From BOG-908 sp963848205 (GTDB lineage: Bacteria > Pseudomonadota > Alphaproteobacteria > Acetobacterales > Acetobacteraceae), in assembly GCA_963848205.1 (NCBI GenBank), contig CAWKCV010000005.1, forward strand, positions 517,185 through 581,184: DNA of 64,000 nt, written 5' to 3'. The notes under the pieces were generated by a model. It was not told the origin of the DNA. It made no database searches and saw only the letters and a list, made by a program, of their open reading frames with translations. This document shows positions 56,413 through 64,000 of the stretch, in pieces. Numbering within the stretch: position 1 is the stretch's first letter; the number at the start of each line of letters is the position of its first letter. The position numbers were made by a program, and so were the translations under genes.

Positions 56413-56973
56413 CTGACGTTGGCGTCTGCTAGCCCCAGAAGGCTCGAACTGCTGCGGCAGATCGGTATCGAGCCGGACGCAATCCTCCCGCAAGATCTCG
56501 ACGAACAGCCACTGCCGGACGAGCTGCCGCGCGGCTACGCGCAACGCCTGGCACGCGAGAAGGCGCAGGCCGCAGCCGCACAGGGCAGCTTCGTCCTTGG
56601 CGCCGACACCGTCGTAGCCGTCGGCCGGCGCATTCTGCCCAAGGCCGAAACGCCGGACCAGGCGCTGGCCTGCCTCCGCCTGCTCTCCGGCCGGCGCCAC
56701 CACGTACTCACCGCCGTCACCCTCGTCGCCCCGGACGGCCGCCAGGCGCATCGGCTGAGCGAAAGCACCGTCATCATCGCCCGCCTGACGGACGCGCAGA
56801 TACAAGCCTATCTCGAGGGCGGAGAATGGCACGGCAAGGCCGGCGGCTACGCCATCCAGGGCAGGGCTGCTTCTTTCATCCGCGCGCTTCAGGGCAGCTA
56901 CTCCGGCGTTGTCGGCTTGCCGCTGTTCGAAACCGCGCAACTGCTCCGCGGGCTGGGCTATCCCTTGCCGTGA
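56410..56973 (+). CDS. maf: Maf-family nucleotide pyrophosphatase
   Basis: House-cleaning nucleoside triphosphate pyrophosphatase. 187 residues; starts TTG 56410 (MLTLASASPRRLELLRQIGI), where SASPRR is the Maf N-terminal motif. LGADTVVAVGRRILPKAETP, RHHVLTAVTLVAPDGRQAHR and WHGKAGGYAIQGRAASFIRA complete the family pattern. The stop overlaps the start of the RNase G-like gene. Confidence 0.92.
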   Translation: MLTLASASPRRLELLRQIGIEPDAILPQDLDEQPLPDELPRGYAQRLAREKAQAAAAQGSFVLGADTVVAVGRRILPKAETPDQALACLRLLSGRRHHVLTAVTLVAPDGRQAHRLSESTVIIARLTDAQIQAYLEGGEWHGKAGGYAIQGRAASFIRALQGSYSGVVGLPLFETAQLLRGLGYPLP

Positions 56974-58049
56974 TGCGCATTCTGGCAGCTGCCAGCCCGG
57001 GAGAGATCCGGCTGGCCGTGGTCGATGACGACGGCGTTCAGGACTATGCCGTTTGGCGTCCCGGCGCGCCGGACGGGCTGGGCGATCTGCATGTTGGCCG
57101 GATCACGGTGCCCGTCCCCGCCATGGCCGGCGCGTTTGTCGCGCTTGCCGGCGGTGCGGATGGCTTTCTGCCGGACAGCGAACTCGCCGGCGCATCCGCT
57201 GGCATGCATGTCCGCGTCCGTATCGTGCGCACCGCCCAGGGCGGCAAAGGGCCTCGCCTGGCGGGTGCGCCTGGCGAGGCGAGCGCGCCGGTTCGCCTGA
57301 TCGAGCATGGCCCCACGCCGCTGGACCGCCTGGCGCTTGCCTACCCTGACGCGGTCATGCGCATCGACGATACGGCTCTGTTTGCCCGCCTGCGCCCGCT
57401 ATATGGCGCTCGCCTCGAAAGCGGCGGGGCGTTCGACGACGCGCTGGAAAGCGAGATCGAGGCCCTCTCAAGTCTGGACGTCATACTGCCTGCCGGCATG
57501 CGCGCCACGATCACGCCCACGCCGGCGCTCACCGCGATCGACATGGATGGTGGCAGCCAGACGGCCGAACGTGGCGCCAAGACGCCGCTGCAATTCGCCG
57601 CCAACCGCGCCGCATTGCCCGCCTTGGCGCGGCAGATTCGGTTGCGCAATCTCTCCGGCGCCATCCTGATCGATTTCGCCGGTCTGCCGATCCGCAAGCG
57701 GGCATCGCTCTCGGCCGACCTTGCCGCTAGCCTGGCCGGCGATCCCGCGAGGCCGCGTCTGGTCGGATTTACCGGCCTGGGGCTCGCGGAAATCCTTCGC
57801 CCCCGCCTCGCGCCACCGCTGCACGAGTTGTTGGCCGGCCCGCATGCGGCGGGACTTTCCGCTCTGCGCCAGGCAATGCGGGAGCCGGGCCGCAAGCTTG
57901 CTCTACGGGCAGCGCCACCGGTGATCGCCGCTCTGCAATCGGATCCGGCGGCACTGCCCGACCTTGCAAGGCGGATGGCCTATCCCCTGATCCTGCGTTC
58001 GGACCCCACATTGCCGCCCAACGCATGGGCGATCGAGGATGCACGTTGA
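56973..58049 (+). CDS. Short RNase E/G-family endoribonuclease
   Basis: 358 residues versus about 490 in E. coli RNase G. An S1-like N-terminus covers ~1-110 (GRITVPVPAMAGAFVALAGG). The RNase E/G catalytic core has both metal-binding Asp regions: PALTAIDMDGGSQTAERG (~187) and LSGAILIDFAGLPIRKR (~232). The C-terminal zinc-link CPxC segment is absent, a recurring feature of the alphaproteobacterial short form encoded after maf. Likely in RNA processing. Overlaps maf by one base and yacG by TTGA. Confidence 0.85.
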   Translation: MRILAAASPGEIRLAVVDDDGVQDYAVWRPGAPDGLGDLHVGRITVPVPAMAGAFVALAGGADGFLPDSELAGASAGMHVRVRIVRTAQGGKGPRLAGAPGEASAPVRLIEHGPTPLDRLALAYPDAVMRIDDTALFARLRPLYGARLESGGAFDDALESEIEALSSLDVILPAGMRATITPTPALTAIDMDGGSQTAERGAKTPLQFAANRAALPALARQIRLRNLSGAILIDFAGLPIRKRASLSADLAASLAGDPARPRLVGFTGLGLAEILRPRLAPPLHELLAGPHAAGLSALRQAMREPGRKLALRAAPPVIAALQSDPAALPDLARRMAYPLILRSDPTLPPNAWAIEDAR

Positions 58050-58237
58050 GCCAGGCCTGCCCCATCTGTCGCAAGCCGATGGCCACCGCCACGCGCCCGT
58101 TCTGCTCGCCCCGCTGCGCCAGCATCGATCTCGGCCGCTGGCTGAGCGAGGCGTATGTCGTCCCCGGCGCGGACGGTGAGGCGATGGACACGGCTTTGCC
58201 CGACCCTCGGCTTGATCGCCCCGACACGCTGGGCTAA
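58046..58237 (+). CDS. yacG: DNA gyrase inhibitor YacG
   Basis: 63-residue zinc-ribbon protein that binds GyrB. Start TTG 58046 overlaps the RNase G stop. Zinc ligands C-x2-C in QACPICRKPM and C-x3-C in FCSPRCASIDLGRWLSEAY. Completes the maf-RNase G-yacG chain. Confidence 0.9.
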   Translation: MSQACPICRKPMATATRPFCSPRCASIDLGRWLSEAYVVPGADGEAMDTALPDPRLDRPDTLG

Positions 58238-58256
58238 GCCTCCCGCCTCCGGCGGC

Positions 58257-58332
58257 GCCCAGGTAGCTCAGTTGGTAGAGCATGCGACTGAAAATCGCAG
58301 TGTCGGTGGTTCGATTCCACTCCTGGGCACCA
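58257..58332 (+). tRNA. tRNA-Phe (GAA)
   Basis: 76 nt with CCA. Acceptor GCCCAGG pairs with CCTGGGC; anticodon loop CTGAAAA gives GAA; T-arm GTGGTTCGATTCCAC. Last core gene before the phage-like stretch, so a likely integration site. Confidence 0.96.
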
Positions 58333-58424
58333 TTTTTCAATGACTTAGCTAAAGTTTGTTGCGATTTGCGAAGCCGCGACGCTCCTGCGGACACTCAGCG
58401 GACACAGCTAGCGAGCCGGAGGAG

Positions 58425-58634
58425 CTAGCTTGCTGGCGTGCTGCGAGGTGGACCAACCGGGAGCGCAAACGTCCCATCTGCCCGATGCTCAACGGCAGAA
58501 TAGCCATTCCTTGCGCGAAGTTGATCGATAGCGCCTCTCGCCTGCTTCTCTTTCCATCCGAGCCGAGTAGCTAACTCGCGCGCGGAACCGGGCGCCTTGC
58601 TAAGCTCAGCAATCATCTGGTCCATCATTGTCAT
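58425..58634 (-). CDS. Small winged-helix-like DNA-binding protein
   Basis: 69 residues: MIAELSKAPGSARELATRLG, WKEKQARGAIDQLRARNGYS, AVEHRADGTFALP. This is a compact helix-turn-helix/wing pattern. Probably binds DNA; family not identified. An inverted repeat AGCTAGC/GCTAGCT (58406-58412, 58424-58430) overlaps its stop codon and may terminate it. Confidence 0.6.
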   Translation of the reverse strand: MTMMDQMIAELSKAPGSARELATRLGWKEKQARGAIDQLRARNGYSAVEHRADGTFALPVGPPRSTPAS

Positions 58635-58722
58635 ACCGGGACCGTATCATATTCGCTTTGGAGAGCAAGGGGCCTTCCAAGGGCCTTGTTCTCTTTCCGT
58701 TCTCTGCGTTAACCTGGCGTTC

Positions 58723-59094
58723 ATGGAGAACAAACCGCCCGTCCAGCTACGCCCCGCCACCCCGGAAGAGGTGCAGCAGGCCCTCGTTCACGCGCTGAAG
58801 TTCAACGGGAAGAAGGCATTCCAGTCGAGCCGCGACATAATGGCCGAGATAACTGCCGAGCACGTGGCCGAGGCGCTACGGGCGGGGCTGTTCGTCATTA
58901 TGAAGGCTGCGCCCGCACCGCTGCCGCTGGCGAGCGACTGTGCCTATTCGGCAAGCGCGCGGCGGGTGATGGAGCGTGTGGGAAGGAACCGGGCAATGGC
59001 GAGAACTGCGAGACATAGGCTCGTGAGAGACCGCGTATTGTGGCGGGATGGCTGGGATAGGGCGCCTACCCGCCGCATCGAGCCGGTAGCTTAG
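58723..59094 (+). CDS. Small phage-type hypothetical protein
   Basis: 123 residues from ATG 58723. First 70 residues look protein-like (VQLRPATPEEVQQALVHALK; IMAEITAEHVAEALRAGLFV). The last third is Arg-rich and may reflect a frameshift or a basic tail. Similar small proteins are common in alphaproteobacterial prophages; function unknown. Confidence 0.5.
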   Translation: MENKPPVQLRPATPEEVQQALVHALKFNGKKAFQSSRDIMAEITAEHVAEALRAGLFVIMKAAPAPLPLASDCAYSASARRVMERVGRNRAMARTARHRLVRDRVLWRDGWDRAPTRRIEPVA

Positions 59095-59162
59095 CGTCGA
59101 TGGCAGACCGGCGGTTCGGGAGACAGGGGGCACAAACCGGACGTTCAGAGTATTGCGTGACG

Positions 59163-59567
59163 TCAAGATTTTTGCGCGGTTGCCAGGGCCGTGGCGGCTG
59201 CATTGATAAGCTGGGCAACGGCGGTCACCACTTGGGCAACTGCGAAGGGCTTGGGCATCAATTGACTGTTCGGAACACCTTTTCGAACCCCAATCATGAG
59301 CATTGCGCCCGTCATATAAACAACGGGTAACTTGTCATTGATTTCCCTAGCATGTTTGGCGACATCCCAGCCGGTTAGTGGCCCCGCTAGAGTTATATCC
59401 GTAACCAGGGCACTAAAATTAGCTCCTTTATCATCAAGCAGGGCAAAAGCTTCTTCGCCGCTACTGGCGAGCGTCGCGGTGAAACCGCCTTCCGTCAGCG
59501 CTTCCTCAAGAATGAGCTGAATGGATTCTTCATCTTCTACAACAAACACGAGAACGGATGTGGTCAC
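59163..59567 (-). CDS. Stand-alone response-regulator receiver protein
   Basis: 134 residues of CheY-like fold with no output domain: VFVVEDEESIQLILEEALTE (acidic pocket EDE), ALVTDITLAGPLTGWDVAKH (phosphoacceptor Asp in TDI), LPVVYMTGAMLM (Thr) and QLMPKPFAVAQVVTAV (Lys). All phosphorylation residues are present. No histidine kinase gene lies nearby. Confidence 0.87.
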   Translation of the reverse strand: MTTSVLVFVVEDEESIQLILEEALTEGGFTATLASSGEEAFALLDDKGANFSALVTDITLAGPLTGWDVAKHAREINDKLPVVYMTGAMLMIGVRKGVPNSQLMPKPFAVAQVVTAVAQLINAAATALATAQKS

Positions 59568-59694
59568 AAAAATGCTCCTTGCCGAAAGGGCGGGAGCATG
59601 TGGCAGTGAAGCCGTAACTCTCAGACGCAGATAGCCGGCGGTCGGCTGCGGTTTGTCTGTTTAGCACATAGGCCGCCACATAGCGATCAATCCC

Positions 59695-59906
59695 TTAAAT
59701 GCGCGGTAGCGGCCTGTTTGTGCCCGGCTGAAATGGCTGAATCCAGTTGTTCGCTTCCGGCGAGCCGCCGCACGATTGGACAGACACCCAGCCGGCGCCT
59801 GCCATTGCCGCAACGGCTTCGCGCACGCGGGGACTGCCACCTCGGGCGGCATGTCGGGCGGCACGTTCCACTCGGTTAGGTCGACGGAGAGGTCGAAGGC
59901 GAGCAT
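59695..59906 (-). pseudogene. Small phage-type ORF broken by a frameshift
   Basis: From ATG 59906 the frame reads AFDLSVDLTEWNVPPDMPPE, then AVP. Beyond a run of four C near 59835-59840 the sensible sequence continues one frame over as RVREAVAAMAGAGWVSVQSC and GGSPEANNWIQPFQPGTNRP. One extra C would rejoin them into about 70 residues. Function unknown. Confidence 0.5.
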
Positions 59907-59913
59907 GTTCCAA

Positions 59914-60410
59914 CGTAGGCCATTAGATCTCGCTTGAGTTTGGATCTTTGGACTGGGTCAGGCTGAGGGCCGGCATGGGGTGGATTTGGCTATGAAACGG
60001 CGGCTGGTCCAGCAGGCTACTATCATTAACAACGTTTAATGTGGTATACTTCGCTGAATCAAATCAGACGGATAGCTATGTTTATCCCCAACCCCCTGTT
60101 TCTGTGAGATTCCCGAACTCTGAAAAACGGTTTCTAAAGCTCAACCCGCTGGGAAGACTCTGCGTCGTAAAATACGGCGGGCACGCACATATCTCACTTG
60201 ACAGATCGAGCATGTGGCCCGACGAGTCGTGCGCCTCAAAACGGGCGATCACATTATGCCGGGGAGGCGGAATTGGCTAAATTAACAAGATCACAGGTCT
60301 TGCAGCTTCTCGCTCATCGCCGGCCAAAGTAGGTTCTGATCTAGCCGAATTTACCGAATCATCAAAAGCACTTTCGTCGAGTCACTCCTTGATTGATTGA
60401 TGAGCACCCT
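59914..60410. other. Region without a convincing gene
   Basis: About 500 bases, lower in GC than its surroundings. One 79-residue open frame at 60041-60280 (+) has no recognisable content and no ribosome site. Probably remnant or foreign DNA. Confidence 0.45.
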
Positions 60411-60560
60411 ATGGAATGGGTTGGCGTATTTCACGGAAGGGTTGCCGCTTCGGCGGCAAATGTCGGCGATCTTATTCTGAAGCTCCGTGAGGCTGGCGCG
60501 CCGCCTGCGCAGACAACCGTGCGCTTCATTGACAAGACAGAAAAAGTTTTTCTTCTTTAA
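60411..60560 (+). CDS. Small ORF directly before the retropepsin-like pseudogene
   Basis: 49 residues: MEWVGVFHGRVAASAANVGD, LILKLREAGAPPAQTTVRFI, DKTEKVFLL. Ends 3 bases before the next ATG (60564). The composition is ordinary and the tight spacing hints at a two-gene unit. Family not recognised. Confidence 0.4.
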   Translation: MEWVGVFHGRVAASAANVGDLILKLREAGAPPAQTTVRFIDKTEKVFLL

Positions 60561-60563
60561 ATC

Positions 60564-61019
60564 ATGATTTTGGGTCGTTTTGGGGACACAACGGGAAGTC
60601 CGTACGTTGAAGCTCGCGTTATATTCCCCCGGCTGAAAGTCGTTGGAATAATACCCTCCCCAGGTGAGGCGGACGTGTCCTTTCTTCCAACACGGGAGCG
60701 GATTTCACGACAATAATGCTGCCGATTTATTACGGTTTGATATAGCAGAAATTGAACTTTTGAATCCCATTCGTGTCAACGGAATGAGTGGCCAGGGCAC
60801 AGCTTTTTGGGAGCAAGCTCTCGTAACCTTTTCGAGCCTGGTTCCGGGCTACACGCTTATGCTTTGAACATTCTCATAGCGCAACCGACTCCTGAGATTA
60901 TGCAATGCCCGTCACTGCTTGGACGGGATATAATGAAATGCTGGTCCGTGACATTCAACAAACCCGCTAATAAATTTACTATTCGGCCTATCCAAGCAGA
61001 TTATTTTTTGAAATTCACC
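60564..61019 (+). pseudogene. Retropepsin-like aspartyl protease with several frameshifts
   Basis: Read across frames the product is FGDTTGSPYVEARVIFPRLK, then VSFL, then NTGADFTTIMLP, then DIAEIELLNPIRVNGMSGQG, FWEQALVTFSSLVPG, then LHAYALNILIAQPTPEIMQC and PSLLGRDIMKCWSVTFNKPA. This matches the pattern of single-domain retropepsin-like proteases: an active-site DTG, here NTGAD, and the ILGRD-like LLGRD near the C-terminus. At least three frame changes (about 60690, 60720 and 60850) and the Asp-to-Asn change make it inactive as read. Confidence 0.65.
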
Positions 61020-61163
61020 AAGCAGTCGCCTCCTTTAACCCCCCTTCTAGGAGTGTCTCCTCCTATAGTTCGTAACTTAACTGCCGCCGTTGCCAATACC
61101 CGCAAAGTCCACGCTCGGCCGAGCGGCAAGCGCCAGAGCACCACGCGCGTAATCTACGCCCTA

Positions 61164-61517
61164 TTACTGCCCGTTACGCGTCTCCCGGTCACCTTCCGCC
61201 TTCGCGGCCTTCTCGCACTCGTATTGGCCGGCCTTCGTTCGCCCAAACCAGCGCTCGCCTTCCAAATGGTAAACGCCGCTGTTCGTGTTGACCCAAACAA
61301 CTCGGTCGCCTGGGCAGGAGACGCCATAATTCGTCTTGGGGTAGGCTTTGTGATGATGGATCACCGGGTCTGAAAGCGTGGCCGGATTGCTAGTCGGACT
61401 CAACCCAGCGTCTTGAGCAAATCCGCATCCCGTGGACAGGATAAACGCGGCAGCGACGGAAAATAGATCTCGGGGCGCGCATGGTCGTTCCGTTCGCGAT
61501 TTTTCAGCAACGGTCAT
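61164..61517 (-). CDS. Small secreted protein of unknown function
   Basis: 117 residues from ATG 61517. N-terminal signal-like stretch (LFSVAAAFILSTGCGFAQ), then YGVSCPGDRVVWVNTNSGVY, HLEGERWFGRTKAGQYECEK, AAKAEGDRE. The C-terminal block (a Cys in SCPGD and a Cys in YECE, probably paired) is a short conserved domain of small secreted proteobacterial proteins. Role unknown. Confidence 0.68.
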   Translation of the reverse strand: MTVAEKSRTERPCAPRDLFSVAAAFILSTGCGFAQDAGLSPTSNPATLSDPVIHHHKAYPKTNYGVSCPGDRVVWVNTNSGVYHLEGERWFGRTKAGQYECEKAAKAEGDRETRNGQ

Positions 61518-61536
61518 ACATCTAGTGTGTGTGCCG

Positions 61537-61803
61537 TCAAGTTGAGGGGTCGCGCAACCGCACGCCAGCCCCACCGCCATTCTCGGCAATGAACACCACG
61601 CCGGCCGCCTCCAGGGCGGTGCGGATCGCGGCAATAGTGGTAGGGCGGGATGCTGCGTCGGAACGCTCAAACCGTAGCAAAGTGCGCATCGGCACGCCGC
61701 TGGATTGAGCTAAATCCTCCATGCGCCAATCCAGAATCGCCCGCGCCGCTCGGCACTGGCCCGGTGTAATGGCGAATGCTACGCCACTTTCGCTTGCAAC
61801 CAT
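61537..61803 (-). CDS. XRE-type helix-turn-helix regulator
   Basis: 88 residues from ATG 61803: ITPGQCRAARAILDWRMEDL, AQSSGVPMRTLLRFERSDAA, IAAIRTALEAAGVVFIAENG, AGVRLRDP. Standard lambda-repressor-like fold of the small XRE proteins common in alphaproteobacterial accessory DNA. May control the divergent gene at 61904. The stop lies 19 bases before the secreted protein start. Confidence 0.82.
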   Translation of the reverse strand: MVASESGVAFAITPGQCRAARAILDWRMEDLAQSSGVPMRTLLRFERSDAASRPTTIAAIRTALEAAGVVFIAENGGGAGVRLRDPST

Positions 61804-61903
61804 GATTGGAACGTGGCGTAACTTGCGCCGTTCCGCAAGGAACAGCCGGGCGAGGTGCTGCAACACCCAGCCCGGCCTAACCGCAACCTGGAGTGAACAG
61901 GCC

Positions 61904-62884
61904 ATGGCTACTCATGCCCATACCATACCCACCACCGCGCCGGGAGAACCATCCCGCCGCCGCCTTCTCGCCTTCACTGACTGCGCCATCGCCATCGCCG
62001 CCTCACCAGTTCAAGGAGCTGATCGCCATGCGTGACAACTCGGATGCCGCCTTGCTAGCGGCCTGCGCCGAATATCACCGCCGCCACACGGAATGGCATG
62101 GCCCCTGCGCAGACGACGAAGAAAATCCCGGCTCTGCGGCCTGCGGAGCGCGGCGCTGAAGGTGGTGGTTGCCACACAGCACACGACATCAGAAGGATTG
62201 CGCGCGAAGGCTGGCGTGGCACACTCCGCCATGCTCTTTGAGGTGGGCGGGGTTCACAATGGCGCTTGGCGCGCTGAGGCTGAAGACGAGCAAATCCTGG
62301 CCGTCGACGTGACGGCCTGGCTGGCCGGCAGTGGTGATATGAGCGCGCTCTACCGCCTCGGCCACCACCCGCGCCGAACCGATCACCCCGCCTTGCTTCA
62401 CGCTGACGGGACCGTCGCGGCCACGTTTGCCTACAACGCCACCCGTGAGCACATCATCGCCAGCCTCGAACACGCCGGCCTGGTGCTTCACGCCGATGAC
62501 ACGGTCGAGCCAGATGGCGAGCGGCCAAAAGAGGGTGGCGAGATTGCCGCCGCCTTCGCCGCCGGAAAGGTGCTCTCAGACGCGCAGGACGCCTTCGCCT
62601 TGGGTCGCCAGCTCGCGGCGGCGCAGATGGCTTACGATGCGTTCGACGCGGCCAGCTTGGCGCAAGGTGGGGGTGGGGACCGAGACGACGGCCTCAACGC
62701 CCGCTCTATCCTCAATGACCGGATAGAAGCGCTCCGCACCCTGATTAGCACCACCCCTGCCAAGTCTCTCAAAGATGCGGCCGGACCAGTGGCCGAGTCG
62801 CTGACGGTCGCCGGTCGGCTTGCCGGGTGCGAGTTGAATTTGCACATGGCAGAAAAGTACCGGATCGCTTGGAGCGAATGCTGA
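61904..62884 (+). pseudogene. Phage/Acetobacteraceae-type hypothetical gene with N-terminal frameshifts
   Basis: Frame 1 from ATG 61904 (GGAG upstream) reads MATHAHTIPTTAPGEPSRRR, then LLAFTDCAIAIAASPVQ, a twin-arginine-like N-terminus. Frame 2 (62029-62159) continues DAALLAACAEYHRRHTEWHG. Frame 3 (open 62093-62884) carries the rest: SAALKVVVATQHTTSEGLRA, YDAFDAASLAQGGGGDRDDG, LTVAGRLAGCELNLHMAEKY. The largest intact frame is 62093-62884. Two single-base shifts would restore one protein. Function unknown. Confidence 0.5.
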
Positions 62885-63000
62885 TGTCCGCATTGCCCTT
62901 CGTTGCGGAGGCGGCCAGGCTGGATTTGGCTGCGATGGACTGGCTCGAACAGGACAACCTGCGCGCCGTACTTTTTTCGGGCGTGGGGGTACAGCAATGA
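62884..63000 (+). CDS. Very small protein coupled to the preceding gene
   Basis: 38 residues: MSALPFVAEAARLDLAAMDW, LEQDNLRAVLFSGVGVQQ. Its ATG shares bases with the stop of the preceding frame (TGATG), a sign of coupling. Function unknown. Confidence 0.45.
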   Translation: MSALPFVAEAARLDLAAMDWLEQDNLRAVLFSGVGVQQ

Positions 63001-63049
63001 TGGGCGCTAGCGAGCTGGCGCCGGCGTCCTAATCTCCCCCAGGGCTTCC

Positions 63050-63084
63050 GCAGAGAATTGCGGCAGGTTGCCGCAATTCTCTGC
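63050..63084. terminator. 16-bp perfect hairpin between convergent genes
   Basis: GCAGAGAATTGCGGCA and TGCCGCAATTCTCTGC are exact reverse complements with a 3-base loop (GGT). Lies between the small plus-strand gene and the minus-strand phage gene; probable bidirectional terminator although no T-run follows. Confidence 0.7.
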
Positions 63085-63106
63085 CAGCCTGAGCGGGGCA
63101 GCGCGG

Positions 63107-63967
63107 TCAGCCAATAACCGCCGCCGTCACGGTTGAGAACCAAGGCCCGTTCGGCTCCTCTGCCGCCAGGTCGATGTCTAACCCGATCACCGTGAATATG
63201 CCGCACGCCGGTTGCAGGCTGCTTTGCACTTGCACTCTCCGGCCGGTCACGAGCGATGGATTAAACAGCGTCTTAAATTGGATTTGTCGCAGTCCGAAAC
63301 TCGGGTAGCCGACAAGCCCCGTTTGCGGCGAGACCATAACGGGCGCGCCAGATCGTGAACCATTTTTCGGCCAGATCGCGAGCACGCTCCGCACCTGGTC
63401 AATCTGTGCATAGATATTCGCCGCACGCGCACAGGCACGCATCTGGGCAACCAGTGAGCCGCCGAATGTCGGATTAGACAAGCTGACGTTGACGCCGTTG
63501 TTTTCGAGCGAGAGGCCCATACGCATCGCCAGATTTGACATGATCGTGGCGACGCTGGCGCTGCCGGAATAGCTAAGCGCATCGGCCGGCGCGACTGCGA
63601 TGTATTGATACGTGTGAGCCTGGATATACACACCGACTTCCGGCGATTCGTTGTAATCCGGCTCGCATGTCGAAATCGTGCCTTGGAATACAATCGCCAG
63701 CCCGTTCTCGTCGTCGCCCGCCGCGATTGTGATTTCATTGTTAAGCTGTTGAGGTGTGGGCGCTCCATATGTCGACAGATTATTCATCTGGGATGGGGTT
63801 AGCCCATAAATCTTGAAGTCCAGCGTCGCTCGCACGTTGGCGACTTCCTGCGTTCTAAGTGAACACCGCAAACCTTTTACAGTCAGCGTATTTGACTGCG
63901 TGCCGCTGAACGTCTGACTCCCACCAAGTAGGAACGTTGCAGAGATGATCTTCCGTGTGAAAGCCAT
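63107..63967 (-). CDS. Phage baseplate/tail-type structural protein
   Basis: 286 residues from ATG 63967 (MAFTRKIISATFLLGGSQTF). Beta-rich N-terminus (LTVKGLRCSLRTQEVANVRA; LDFKIYGLTPSQMNNLSTYG), then AGDDENGLAIVFQGTISTCE and VGVYIQAHTYQYIAVAPADA. This resembles baseplate hub proteins of tailed phages (gpD/gp44-like folds) by pattern, not by a single diagnostic motif. Tail genes would continue beyond the window. Confidence 0.6.
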   Translation of the reverse strand: MAFTRKIISATFLLGGSQTFSGTQSNTLTVKGLRCSLRTQEVANVRATLDFKIYGLTPSQMNNLSTYGAPTPQQLNNEITIAAGDDENGLAIVFQGTISTCEPDYNESPEVGVYIQAHTYQYIAVAPADALSYSGSASVATIMSNLAMRMGLSLENNGVNVSLSNPTFGGSLVAQMRACARAANIYAQIDQVRSVLAIWPKNGSRSGAPVMVSPQTGLVGYPSFGLRQIQFKTLFNPSLVTGRRVQVQSSLQPACGIFTVIGLDIDLAAEEPNGPWFSTVTAAVIG

Positions 63968-64000
63968 CAATGCGGGCCTTGTTCCGCCAATGCGACAAGG

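Noticed and set aside
60041..60280. 79-codon open frame (+)
   Set aside because: No ribosome site, no recognisable content, in a low-GC remnant region; described only as part of a gene-poor stretch.

Overview
The window looks like chromosomal DNA of a high-GC alphaproteobacterium, most likely Acetobacteraceae. Support comes from the rRNA operon order (16S, tRNA-Ile, tRNA-Ala, 23S, 5S, tRNA-fMet), an alphaproteobacterial SOS box (GTTC-N7-GTTC) before an imuA-imuB-dnaE2 cassette, a short-form hisG, and the protein families present. The family call is inference; 16S phylogeny would settle it.

Layout. 1-27 kb is mostly core: cytochrome b (cut by the window edge), hemF, a CNNM/HlyC-type membrane protein, a secreted trypsin-like protease divergent from a CadC-like TPR/rhodanese-like regulator, the SOS mutasome, a vapBC pair, an alpha/beta hydrolase, a degenerate RibB homologue, enoyl-CoA hydratase plus nitronate monooxygenase, glutamate dehydrogenase, a lipid kinase plus metallophosphoesterase, murQ, parE, a Dps-type protein, YceI, 3-hydroxybutyrate dehydrogenase and a nucleotide-sugar epimerase. 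28.2-34.4 kb is a complete rrn operon with a recognisable promoter and terminator. 34.5-41.7 kb is a disturbed accessory stretch ending at tRNA-Thr: an IS4-type transposase fragment, a complete IS3-family element abutting a truncated mlaF (with mlaE behind it), a triple-BON protein, a frameshifted CheB-like methylesterase, a two-domain protein with HicA-like and release-factor-like parts, and a P-type ATPase remnant. 41.9-58.3 kb is core again: 5-oxoprolinase, N-formylglutamate amidohydrolase, dcd, murA, an SDR plus DsbA-like pair, an outer-membrane protein, a chemoreceptor, and the chain hisG-hisD-infA-maf-RNase G-like-yacG ending at tRNA-Phe. 58.3-64 kb, downstream of tRNA-Phe, is phage-like or decaying DNA: small DNA-binding proteins, a stand-alone receiver domain, a retropepsin-like protease pseudogene, several frameshifted genes and a phage structural protein.

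The most striking signal is a dispersed intergenic element seen 13 times: an A/T-rich hairpin of the type GTCCTTTTTT-loop-AAAAAAGGAC, flanked on one side by CTTCC and on the other by CAAAAAACTTTTG, with some copies carrying a tail like GCTGTCGCGGACTCCGGGA. Copies sit directly against stop codons, just before two TTG start codons, as two inverted pairs, and one diverged copy lies inside a helix-45 insertion of the 23S rRNA gene. I saw none in the two accessory stretches.
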